This document shows, in pieces, positions 1-7,300 of a stretch of DNA of 10,695 bases (position 1 is the stretch's first letter; the number at the start of each line of letters is the position of its first letter). The position numbers and the translations under genes were made by a program. Source of the stretch: Candidatus Woesearchaeota archaeon (GTDB lineage Archaea > Nanobdellota > Nanobdellia > Woesearchaeales > JACPBV01); the NCBI GenBank assembly GCA_019322475.1, contig JAHWIN010000036.1, forward strand, positions 1-10,695, written 5' to 3'. The notes below the pieces were generated by a model, which searched no databases, was not told the DNA's origin, and saw only the letters and a program-made list of their open reading frames with translations.

Positions 1-2
1 AG

Positions 3-431
3 GTTGAGAAGATACTTACAAAAGACGAGGAATACGGAACCCCGGTAACATTCACGATAAGCTTTACAAACAAGGGAAACATAGAGTCTGCCCCAAGCGT
101 AAAGATAGAGATAATCAAAGGGGGAGAAGGCATAATAGACACTATCGAAAAGACTATGGAAAAGATAAAGCCAGGCGAAAGCAAAGATTACAAGATAGAA
201 TGGCCTACAAAAGGAAAAGAACAGGGTGTCTATTATAGGGGAACAGTCACTGTTTCACTTGATGGAGAGGTGCTGGAAAAAAAGGAGGGTATAGGCTTTA
301 GGATCCTTGAAAAAGGGAGCCTAAAAGGCAAGGATGGATCCTCAAGCGTGCTGGTCGGGATAATGATCATCCTGATAATCTTAGCCGCAGGTGTTGCTGC
401 TTACTATGCCATTACCAGGTATAAGGAATAA
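3..431 (+). CDS. Membrane-anchored extracellular beta-domain protein, 3' end only
   Basis: The reading frame is open through the left edge; the first whole codon is at position 3 and 142 residues are visible. The visible part begins with an Ig-like/CARDB-like beta sandwich (pattern 'Y.TPVTFTISFTNKGN'), typical of archaeal surface proteins. It ends with a single hydrophobic helix of about 22 residues (VLVGIMIILIILAAGVAAYY) and a short basic tail (TRYKE). This predicts a type I membrane protein with the beta domain outside. The N-terminus, any signal peptide and further domains lie beyond the window. The ATG at 156 is internal and is unlikely to be the start, because the beta domain extends upstream of it. 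The next gene overlaps its 3' end, so the two are probably co-transcribed. The architecture resembles the small anchored protein at 3532-4065. No specific function can be assigned. Confidence 0.8.
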   Translation, partial: VEKILTKDEEYGTPVTFTISFTNKGNIESAPSVKIEIIKGGEGIIDTIEKTMEKIKPGESKDYKIEWPTKGKEQGVYYRGTVTVSLDGEVLEKKEGIGFRILEKGSLKGKDGSSSVLVGIMIILIILAAGVAAYYAITRYKE

Positions 432-1644
432 GATTTTTTTATTTTTTTTGGAGTTTTTACTACTTACAGGAATGGTATGCGCTTTTTCTGTCAATCTCTC
501 TGAAGGCTGGAACCTTATCTCCATCCCTCTGGATACAGAGGATAAAAGCCCTGGATGGCTGTGTGGCGAGGCAGACTGCCTGGCTATCCTTGCTTATGAT
601 GGAGAAAGCTGGCGCTCTTACAGCCCGGAAAAGGCTGGCTCATTTAACACCCTGGATACTATCGATGAGTCCATGGGATTGTGGGTCTATGCAGGGGAAA
701 GCAAGGCTTTTTCTGTCGATGGCACATTAAGAAAGGTCCCTACAGACTATCACGCAGGCTGGAACCTCGTCGGCTGTCCCGGCCTGGAATCTAAAGCGAT
801 AGAAGATACCTATGATATGTCCAAGATCGACATGGTCTTGATGTTTGACGCTGCATGGCAGGTGAAAGGAGCAGCAGATGAGATGGTTCCTGGATTCGGA
901 TACTGGGTAAAAGCAAAAGAGGATTTTACCATCATAAGCAACAATGCCCCTGTTATCGACTCTATAACTGTAACTGATGATTCCCCTGACCCCGGATTTC
1001 AGGTGATGCCTGAGGCAGATTCCCCTAAGGAAGTTCTTGTTGATGTTCTGGTTACTGATCCTGAAGGCACAGAAGATATAGTCTCAGTAGAAGCCATGAC
1101 CCCAAAAGGAAAGATAATCCTTGATAAGATAAGCGATATTGATCCTGACACTGCAAACTACTCAGGAAGCTTCTATATGGAATATTCAGACCCCCCTCAG
1201 GGCTATGACATCATCATAAATGCCTCTGACGGCGTTGCTGACTCAGCCTCAACAGCTGTTTTTGAGTATATGGAGCTGATAGCCTTAGAGCTGGACACAG
1301 ACACCATAGATTTCGGGACCCTCTCGGTCGAAGAGACCAGGGATATCTTAGGTGATGTTGACATGGGAACCAATAACCCGACGATAAAAAACATAGGGAA
1401 CTCAGAGATAGATGTTGAAATTTCAGGAGAGGATATGGAATCAGCATCAGGGATCATAGAGGTAGATAATATTAAATACCAGCTTGATGAAGAAGGATAT
1501 GTAAGCCTGGACGGAACCCCTTCATATATCAGCCTTGATCTCCAGGCAGCCGCTAAAAATAAGATTGACCTGAGGATAACCATACCCCAGGGTACGCCTC
1601 CTGAAGAATATGCCGGCTCAATTACCGTAAGTGCAAGGAAATGA
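406..1644 (+). CDS. Secreted surface protein with two GWN modules and two beta domains
   Basis: Residues are counted here from the longest frame (GTG at 391). I prefer ATG 406, which gives a good signal peptide: basic R12/K14, a hydrophobic run (IFLFFLEFLLLTGMVCA) and cleavage near A31. TTG 448 and ATG 472 are possible alternatives, and no clear Shine-Dalgarno site decides. Residues 36-176 hold two related modules: GWNLISIP...DGESW...GLWVYA and GWNLVGCP...DAAWQ...GFGYWVKA. This repeat type is common in archaeal and bacterial surface proteins. Residues about 188-295 form a beta domain with DDSPDPGFQV, homologous to the N-terminal domain of the next gene. Residues 296-417 look like a further beta domain (DFGTLSVEE, NIGNSEIDVEISG). 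No C-terminal membrane helix or sorting signal is visible, so the protein is secreted or held by partners. Only three N-glycosylation sequons are present. It overlaps the upstream gene by 26 bases and the downstream gene by 4 (ATGA). The exact role is unknown. Confidence 0.8.
   Translation: MPLPGIRNKIFLFFLEFLLLTGMVCAFSVNLSEGWNLISIPLDTEDKSPGWLCGEADCLAILAYDGESWRSYSPEKAGSFNTLDTIDESMGLWVYAGESKAFSVDGTLRKVPTDYHAGWNLVGCPGLESKAIEDTYDMSKIDMVLMFDAAWQVKGAADEMVPGFGYWVKAKEDFTIISNNAPVIDSITVTDDSPDPGFQVMPEADSPKEVLVDVLVTDPEGTEDIVSVEAMTPKGKIILDKISDIDPDTANYSGSFYMEYSDPPQGYDIIINASDGVADSASTAVFEYMELIALELDTDTIDFGTLSVEETRDILGDVDMGTNNPTIKNIGNSEIDVEISGEDMESASGIIEVDNIKYQLDEEGYVSLDGTPSYISLDLQAAAKNKIDLRITIPQGTPPEEYAGSITVSARK
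434..449 (+). other. Oligo-T tracts (T7-A-T8) just after a stop codon, inside a signal-peptide region
   Basis: Seven T (434-440), one A, then eight T (442-449) lie directly after the stop codon of the first gene; another five T follow at 454-458. In archaea, oligo-T on the non-template strand is enough for intrinsic termination, so this could attenuate transcription between the first and second genes. The same bases encode the hydrophobic core of the second gene's signal peptide (IFLFFLEFLLL). The two readings are not exclusive. Confidence 0.45.
496..918 (+). repeat. Two protein-level GWN modules within the second gene
   Basis: The codons for residues 36-102 and 121-176 (longest-frame count) encode two copies of one module, with conserved blocks GWNL(I/V), a D..(S)W turn, and a final G.(L)WV.A strand. 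The first copy carries two Cys (C58 and C63) and the second one (C129). The similarity is at protein level only; the DNA is not repeated. Confidence 0.65.
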
Positions 1645-3524
1645 GAAAAACTGCAATATTAGGGATATTGATCGTATGCCTCCTGGCTTCAGCCATAGGA
1701 AAAGCAGCCAATGACCTGGAGATAGCAGTAGACGTTAGTGATATGCTGCCTTCTGTCCTGGAAATAGCGATAAGGCCTGATGACAGGCCAGATCCCGGGA
1801 TACAGGTAAACAAGACAGGCGATGCTGTCCCCATAATTATAAACGCAACAGTAAGCGACCTGAACGGCCTGGACCAGATAGCCGAGGTAAATGCCGTTGT
1901 AAAAGGCCCCTCAGTTATTGAAGAAAGCCCGATCAGCCTCCTGAACATAATAAGCCTAAGCGAGTCTGAAGGCAAATACAACGGAAGCTTTATCCTGGAC
2001 GATGGTGATATGCCTGGAAACTACACCATCAATGTTACTGTAAGCGACAGCACAAGCATAGGCTGGAGCAACATCACTATAGAGTACATGGGGGACCAGA
2101 AGGTTATGGTCTATTTCAACAGGCCTGAAAACAACAGCAGGATACCCGGAGAAGAGTACCTCCTGAACGCCTCTGCAAACATGGAGATGCAAAGGGCCAA
2201 TTTCAGCGCAGCATGGGCGTATCTTGTTGAGTCAGAATGGAGATGCTTTCCGGATGAGGTGTTTGAAACCCTCTGTGAGAATAATGATCCGGGCTATGAG
2301 TTCACCTGCCTGACAGACTTCAGCCAGGACTTCCTCGTCGCTATGGACGACTGGTTATGCCTTAAGGCAGAGCTCTTTGGCGCTGAAGACATAAACGGAA
2401 CCGCATACGCCGTAGTCAACGTAGATAATATAGCCCCTGCTGATATCACAGACCTAAGCACGCATACGGAGATAGCAAGCGCAACCGAGGAAAGGATAGT
2501 CCTGACATGGACAGCCCCCGGAGACAATGATATGAATGACAGAGCAGACCGCTATGTCATAAAGACCTCAACATCACCGATAGAGACAGAACAGGACTTC
2601 AACGATGCAGATGATATAGGAGGGACATGCGCCTTGAAAACCCCTTCATTAAATGGAACTGCAGAATCCTGCCACGCAGGAAGTTTCACAATAGGGGACC
2701 CTACTGTGCATTACTTTAAGATAAAAACATTTGATGATGTCGACCAGTCATCATTATCCAACCTTGTGGAAGAAACTACAACCCAGTTCTACAGCGTAAG
2801 CGTCGACTTCATAAACTACAGCACAGAAGGAAAGACAGAGCACACAAACTACCTCTATGATAATGTGACTGTATGGGGCAATCTGACAAATGACTGGGGC
2901 AACACTGCTGAAGTTACCGCAACCTTTAGGGTAAGCAGTGAGGTAATGGAAACAAAAAGCCTGACACTGGACCCTTATGAAACAAAAAAAGTTGAATTTA
3001 ACTGGTCAGTAAATGACCCTTATAGTACCCATAACCCAACTATAAGCCTGATTGTATCTGGATTAGGCCAAAAGAGCACAGAAAACGTAAAAGAGAAGAA
3101 CCTAAAGGTCTATTCAATCAAGAATGATGCTGATTTAAGATTCAGATATGATACAAAATGGCCCATACCTAAAAACCTTGGAAGCGAGACAAACAATCCT
3201 TTTTATACATGTGTTGACATCTACAACCTAGCCGGACTGCAACCAGATAATAACTTTTACAACCTGTCTATCCATCTTGATTCTGACGGAGCTATTCTAA
3301 GCGGAACCCAGGATGTATGTGGTATAGGCATATACTCAGACTGCACCCCTGACAGTTTCGGCAACAGCATAGTCACTTACCACCCCCTAGCTGGGTATGA
3401 CAACATTGCAAACTGGTGCTGGTTTTTCGATTCAGGAACAAGCGGCTCTGAATACAATGTCTCAGTATACATGGGAAATCCAGGAGACAGGATTACGATA
3501 AGCAGGTTAGTGCACATAGGATAA
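1641..3524 (+). CDS. Secreted, sequon-rich multidomain surface protein with an FN3-like domain
   Basis: The ATG overlaps the upstream TGA (ATGA), so translation is probably coupled. The 627 residues start with a clear signal peptide (basic MRK, hydrophobic 4-18, cleavage near A19-A23). Domains in order: residues about 38-150, a beta domain with DDRPDPGIQV, homologous to the upstream protein; about 152-262, an Ig-like part with Cys at 202, 212, 223 and 240; about 264-380, a fibronectin type III-like domain (PADITDL...RIVLTWTAPGDN...RYVIK...HYFKIKTFD); about 382-490, a CARDB-like domain (VTVWGNLTNDWGNTAEVTATF); and 491-627, a C-terminal beta domain with several Cys. I count 17 N-x-S/T sequons, so heavy glycosylation is likely. 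There is no C-terminal membrane helix, so it is released or held by the anchored neighbours. Adhesion or envelope assembly is plausible but unproven. The next gene starts 7 bases after its stop. Confidence 0.88.
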   Translation: MRKTAILGILIVCLLASAIGKAANDLEIAVDVSDMLPSVLEIAIRPDDRPDPGIQVNKTGDAVPIIINATVSDLNGLDQIAEVNAVVKGPSVIEESPISLLNIISLSESEGKYNGSFILDDGDMPGNYTINVTVSDSTSIGWSNITIEYMGDQKVMVYFNRPENNSRIPGEEYLLNASANMEMQRANFSAAWAYLVESEWRCFPDEVFETLCENNDPGYEFTCLTDFSQDFLVAMDDWLCLKAELFGAEDINGTAYAVVNVDNIAPADITDLSTHTEIASATEERIVLTWTAPGDNDMNDRADRYVIKTSTSPIETEQDFNDADDIGGTCALKTPSLNGTAESCHAGSFTIGDPTVHYFKIKTFDDVDQSSLSNLVEETTTQFYSVSVDFINYSTEGKTEHTNYLYDNVTVWGNLTNDWGNTAEVTATFRVSSEVMETKSLTLDPYETKKVEFNWSVNDPYSTHNPTISLIVSGLGQKSTENVKEKNLKVYSIKNDADLRFRYDTKWPIPKNLGSETNNPFYTCVDIYNLAGLQPDNNFYNLSIHLDSDGAILSGTQDVCGIGIYSDCTPDSFGNSIVTYHPLAGYDNIANWCWFFDSGTSGSEYNVSVYMGNPGDRITISRLVHIG

Positions 3525-3531
3525 ATCCAAG

Positions 3532-4065
3532 ATGACAATCAAAAAAACAGCCATACTGACATTACTGCTCATATCACTATTCCTGATCCCTGTAAATGCA
3601 GAAGAGAGCAAAGAGATAGAAACAAGGATATTAGATCTTCCTGAAGAGATATATGCAGGAGAAGAGTATGATTTTATCATAGAGGTAAAAAACATTGGAG
3701 AGTTCAACGCTACTGAGATAAGGGGGTTTATAGGCTCTGACCTGATTCCTATAGAGATAAAGAACAAGGCCATAGACATAGGATTCTTAGAAGCCAAAAG
3801 CTCCAAACAGGTCCATGCTTCACTGATCTCAACAGCCATGTACGGAAGCCCCAGCATATATGTTGTTATAGAGAGCTACAAGCTGAATAAGAGCAGAAGA
3901 TACAGGGGAGAGGATAATTTCGACCTCATAGAAGACAAAAAGGACATAGAGATAAGGGAAAAACAAGACCCAAAAAAAGAAAAGACCCCTCTTTTCATAG
4001 CATCTTTCTTAGCTCTCATAATGTTAGGCATCTTTATTTTCTCTGCCTATAAGGCTATCAGATGA
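3532..4065 (+). CDS. Small membrane-anchored beta-domain protein
   Basis: This is a 177-residue protein with a clean signal peptide (MTIKK, hydrophobic 7-20, cleavage near A23). One beta domain follows at about residues 30-115 ('IYAGEEYDFIIEVKNIGEFNATEIRGF'-type pattern; the YAGE..DF.I.VKN.G.F.A block is typical of CARDB/NPCBM-associated-like domains). A charged stalk (residues 118-151, rich in K, E and D) leads to a single membrane helix (153-172) and the basic tail YKAIR. This predicts a type I topology with nearly everything outside the cell. It lies 7 bases after the previous stop and is the last gene of the operon. Its layout matches the partial first gene, so the two anchored proteins may hold the two unanchored secreted ones. 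The start is well supported by the signal peptide; GGAT about ten bases upstream is only a weak ribosome binding site. No enzyme motif is visible. Confidence 0.85.
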   Translation: MTIKKTAILTLLLISLFLIPVNAEESKEIETRILDLPEEIYAGEEYDFIIEVKNIGEFNATEIRGFIGSDLIPIEIKNKAIDIGFLEAKSSKQVHASLISTAMYGSPSIYVVIESYKLNKSRRYRGEDNFDLIEDKKDIEIREKQDPKKEKTPLFIASFLALIMLGIFIFSAYKAIR

Positions 4066-4142
4066 GTGTTAAAAGAGATAATAACTGTTAAAATAGCTGC
4101 TTCTTAAAAACTATTAAAAAATATATTTTACAGTACCAAAAA

Positions 4143-4152
4143 ATTTAAATAC
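4143..4152 (+). promoter_or_regulatory. Archaeal TATA box (TTTAAATA at 4144-4151) with A-rich BRE
   Basis: TTTAAATA follows a run of A (4138-4143) that fits a B-recognition element. Transcription would start about 25 bases downstream, near 4174, only a few bases before the ATG at 4178. That gives a leaderless or near-leaderless transcript, common in archaea. A second AT-rich stretch (AAATATATTT, 4118-4127) could be an alternative. The promoter lies in the only intergenic gap of more than 100 bases between genes on the forward strand, and it would drive the small regulator and the giant gene together. Confidence 0.65.
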
Positions 4153-4179
4153 ATACTATATTATGTAAATTGTATGTAT
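4149..4179. promoter_or_regulatory. Inverted repeat ATACATAC-N15-GTATGTAT over the TATA box and start codon (candidate operator)
   Basis: The arms at 4149-4156 and 4172-4179 are perfect 8-base reverse complements. Further pairs inside (4158/4170, 4159/4169, 4161/4167) keep the symmetry about a centre at 4164. The left arm overlaps the TATA box and the right arm overlaps the predicted start site and the ATG of the ribbon-helix-helix gene. That placement suits autorepression by a dimeric ribbon-helix-helix protein. The AT-rich background makes chance symmetry possible. Confidence 0.45.
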
Positions 4180-4339
4180 GACTGATAAGCGTATCAATTT
4201 TATCTTAGATGAAGAAGTATACAGGGAATTCTCCGTTCTATGTGAAGAGCTGGCGATCGTAAGGTCCAAGCACATAGAGAATTACCTTAAAAAGTTCATC
4301 AAACAAAAAAGGAAACTGGTAAAAGATGTCAGGTTATAA
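4178..4339 (+). CDS. Ribbon-helix-helix (CopG/Arc-like) DNA-binding protein, 53 residues
   Basis: The frame runs from ATG 4178 to TAA 4337-4339 and encodes 53 residues. Residues 4-10 (KRINFIL) fit the N-terminal DNA-contacting strand with alternating polar and hydrophobic positions. Residues 11-26 (DEEVYREFSVLCEELA) fit helix A, and 29-43 (RSKHIENYLKKFIKQ) fit helix B, with the usual S/R turn between them. The basic tail is KRKLVKDVRL. The length and pattern match the ribbon-helix-helix superfamily of small dimeric repressors and antitoxins. The start is supported by a TATA box at the right distance and by the strand beginning at residue 4. Its 3' end overlaps the giant membrane protein gene by 14 bases in another frame, so the two are probably co-expressed and coupled. 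No toxin gene is adjacent, which favours a transcription regulator over an antitoxin. Its likely target is its own promoter. Confidence 0.75.
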   Translation: MTDKRINFILDEEVYREFSVLCEELAIVRSKHIENYLKKFIKQKRKLVKDVRL

Positions 4340-7300
4340 GAAAACAGGAAAAGCCATTATCATGATATTGGCTGTATTGGCCTTAAGCGCCCTTGTATAC
4401 AGCGCAGCATGCACTGACTCTGGATTGACATTTACTGCGCAATCCAACAACATCCCTTACGGGCAGACAAGGTTTGTAAGGCTGTCCTGCAGCGAATGCT
4501 CTGGAGAAGCTCCAGGTGACTCATTTGGAATCCATGACAATGCAACAATCCTTATTGACACTAATTATATTACAAATACAACATCTACATTTAACAGCCT
4601 AAAGAACTTATGGGTAACAAATATTAATTGGTACTTCAACACAACAGCCCTGGGCAGCACCACAATAAACGTAACCATATTCAACGAAACAGGAGGCAAC
4701 TGCTCTCTCAGCGTTGACATCAACATAACAAACTCCCAAAACCCAAATGTAACCTTATCAATAGAGGGTCTTAATGGCCTGGTTCTTTTTACAGGCAGGA
4801 ATTACACTTTCAATATAACCCTAAACAACACAGGAAATGGAAGTGCCCACGATATAATAGGAGCATTGTCTGATCCTGAAATCGATGGGATAAGTAACCC
4901 AAACATCCTCTCCTTTAACACAAGCATAATCTCAGTTTCCAGCATCGCCAACGGCTCTTCAACAAAACTTACTTACTTACTGACGCCTATCAACAGCTCA
5001 AGCCGGTCTAACATAACAATATCAACATCAATAATCTCCATGAAAAGGGCAGACGGAACAGCTGTTACTATAAACAGCAGCACAGCAACAAACGATGCAG
5101 TCAACTTCACGATCTGGCGCTCGCCTACTATCTCCACCCTGCCTAACATCTCTATCCTTATCAACAATAATGACAGCAGCCTGGACCTGAGCGGATACAT
5201 CAGGGCTGAGAACGCCTCTGCCCTGAACCTGAACTGCACCTCAGCAGATAACCTCACCATATCCATAAACTCCTCAACACGCATTGTCCTGATCGTCCCT
5301 GACACGAACTGGACAGGTGCAAGGAACCTTACCTTCAACGCAACTGACAGCTACAACACCACTGTAAACTCAACGACTATTGTCTTTGTCTACAACAGCT
5401 CATCAGAAAGCTGCAACGGGATAGATGATGACGGCGACACGCTCATAGATGAAAACTCAGATAATTCAGGCTCGATGGTAGACACCAGCTGCTGCCCAAG
5501 CGGAACAAGCTGCTCATCTTCCGGAAGCAGGTCCTGCACCAACGGAAGCTGGAGCAGCTGCACAGGATACAGCGTATCCTCTCCGGGAGGTGGCGGTGGA
5601 AGCGGAGGAAGCTCAAGATCAGCCATAAAGACAGTATCTGAAGATGGTTCTGGAGATGACAGTTCTGTCGTAGAGCCTGTCAGGCCAAAGCCCCCAGTCA
5701 TGCAGGAAGCCCCAAAATCCTCAGGAGGCTCCGGCAGGGAGACTAAAAGCGAGCCGAAAAAAGAGCCGTCAAGATATGAGCAGCTGATAGAGAAGATAGG
5801 GGACAACAGGATCAAGCATACAAGGACTGTCCAGGCCCATGAAGGAGAGACAAGGATAATAGAGAGCTTCAGGAACATCGACACGTTCGATGCAGATGAT
5901 GTCCGGATAACATTAGATATCCCAAAAAGCATAATAGGGCATGCTGACAGGATAAGGGAAGTCACTCCGTTCAGGGTTATAGAGGCAGACCCAAAGATAG
6001 AGTTTGACCTTGGAAGTATAGGATCGAAGCAGGAGCGGGTCATAGTGTATATCCTTGAAAAGAAGCTCACGCCTGAAGAGATTGAGAACATAATATTGAA
6101 GATAGGCCTAAAAGAGATATCCAAAGAGGAGAGGGAAAGCCTCTTCAACAAGACCCAGGAGGTCGTAAACATAACCACGACCGCAAGGGTGGATGAAAAA
6201 AAGAACGAGACCGAGTTCACACTGGACATCGATTTCATCGATGACAGCATCCTTCACGATGCAGACATCTATATGGAGATCCCAAAATGCATGATAGAGA
6301 TAATAGACGAGATGACCATAGACTCTGACTTCAGGTTTGACATAGTAAGCAGGGACCCTTTGATCGTATGGCATTTCACAAAGCTGGAAAAAGGAGACCA
6401 GCTGAAATACATAATAAAGTCGATAGCCGATGAAGACTGCCTTAATCAGGTAAAGACGTATGCCATAGCAAGGCAGATCGTCCTGTTAGAGGCGGAATTC
6501 GGTTCACCCCAGAAGGCAAGAGACAGGCTTATAATCCCTGCATTAAGCCTTGCGCTCCTGGTAGTGGCGCTGTTTGTCCTGGCTGATTACCTGGATAAGA
6601 AAAAGAGGAAGATAAAGAGGTGGAACAGGGCGATAGGCCATATCAAAGGCAGCTTTAAGGGCGGTTCAGTGGTAAAAAAGGTCACCGGCGAACTGGCCTC
6701 GGCAGGATTCAGCAAAAAAGAGATTGAAGATGCCATCAAGTACCGGAAGAAAAAGAGGTTCATACAGTTTATCCACAGGCACATCTTTGGGGGAGAGGTC
6801 CTGTTCCTCTCCGTCCTGATACTTTTCAACGTCCTGGATTTCTTCGCCTTCCTGCCGGGGGATATGGACCTGTTGAAAAAGATTATATCATGGACCCTGC
6901 TAAGCTACCTTTTATATAAGATCAGCCTTATGAAGGTGCTTTTCGGGAATGACAGGTTCAGAAGGTTCCTGGACATATCCCTTCTTCTTCTTTTCTTTTC
7001 ATTGATATTTAAGCTGGTCATAGAGTTCGCTACATCCTCTTTCAACGAAGCGCATTACTACGGCGGATTGCTGTTCATGCTTGCAAGATACAGCGTAGAA
7101 GCTACAAGCATCTCCCTCTACATAGGGTTTATAGGCCTGATATCAGTGTCTCTCTTCATAACCTTCTTTGTTCCCGTAAAAAAGCCGTCATTCCACCATG
7201 TGATAACATCCATACTGGGGAAGCACAGGATAAGCAAAAGGCATGCCATAGTCAAGAAAACTGCAAAATTCCTTTCGGTCTATATGGTGCTGCTGCTGTT

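Noticed and set aside
1203..1583. Open reverse-strand frame opposite the end of the second gene
   Set aside because: The forward frame carries a shared beta domain, and the reverse frame shows no domain, signal peptide or upstream start signals.
4178..4339. The ribbon-helix-helix protein as the antitoxin of a toxin-antitoxin pair
   Set aside because: The only overlapping partner is a 1538-residue surface membrane protein with no toxin motif, and no small second gene lies on either side.
5390..6250. Long open reverse-strand frame opposite the middle of the giant gene
   Set aside because: It is rich in Ser, Leu and Pro runs that mirror the Gly/Ser-rich linker and ATA/AGC codons on the other strand. 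The forward frame has coherent domains and motifs here, so the reverse frame is a by-product.
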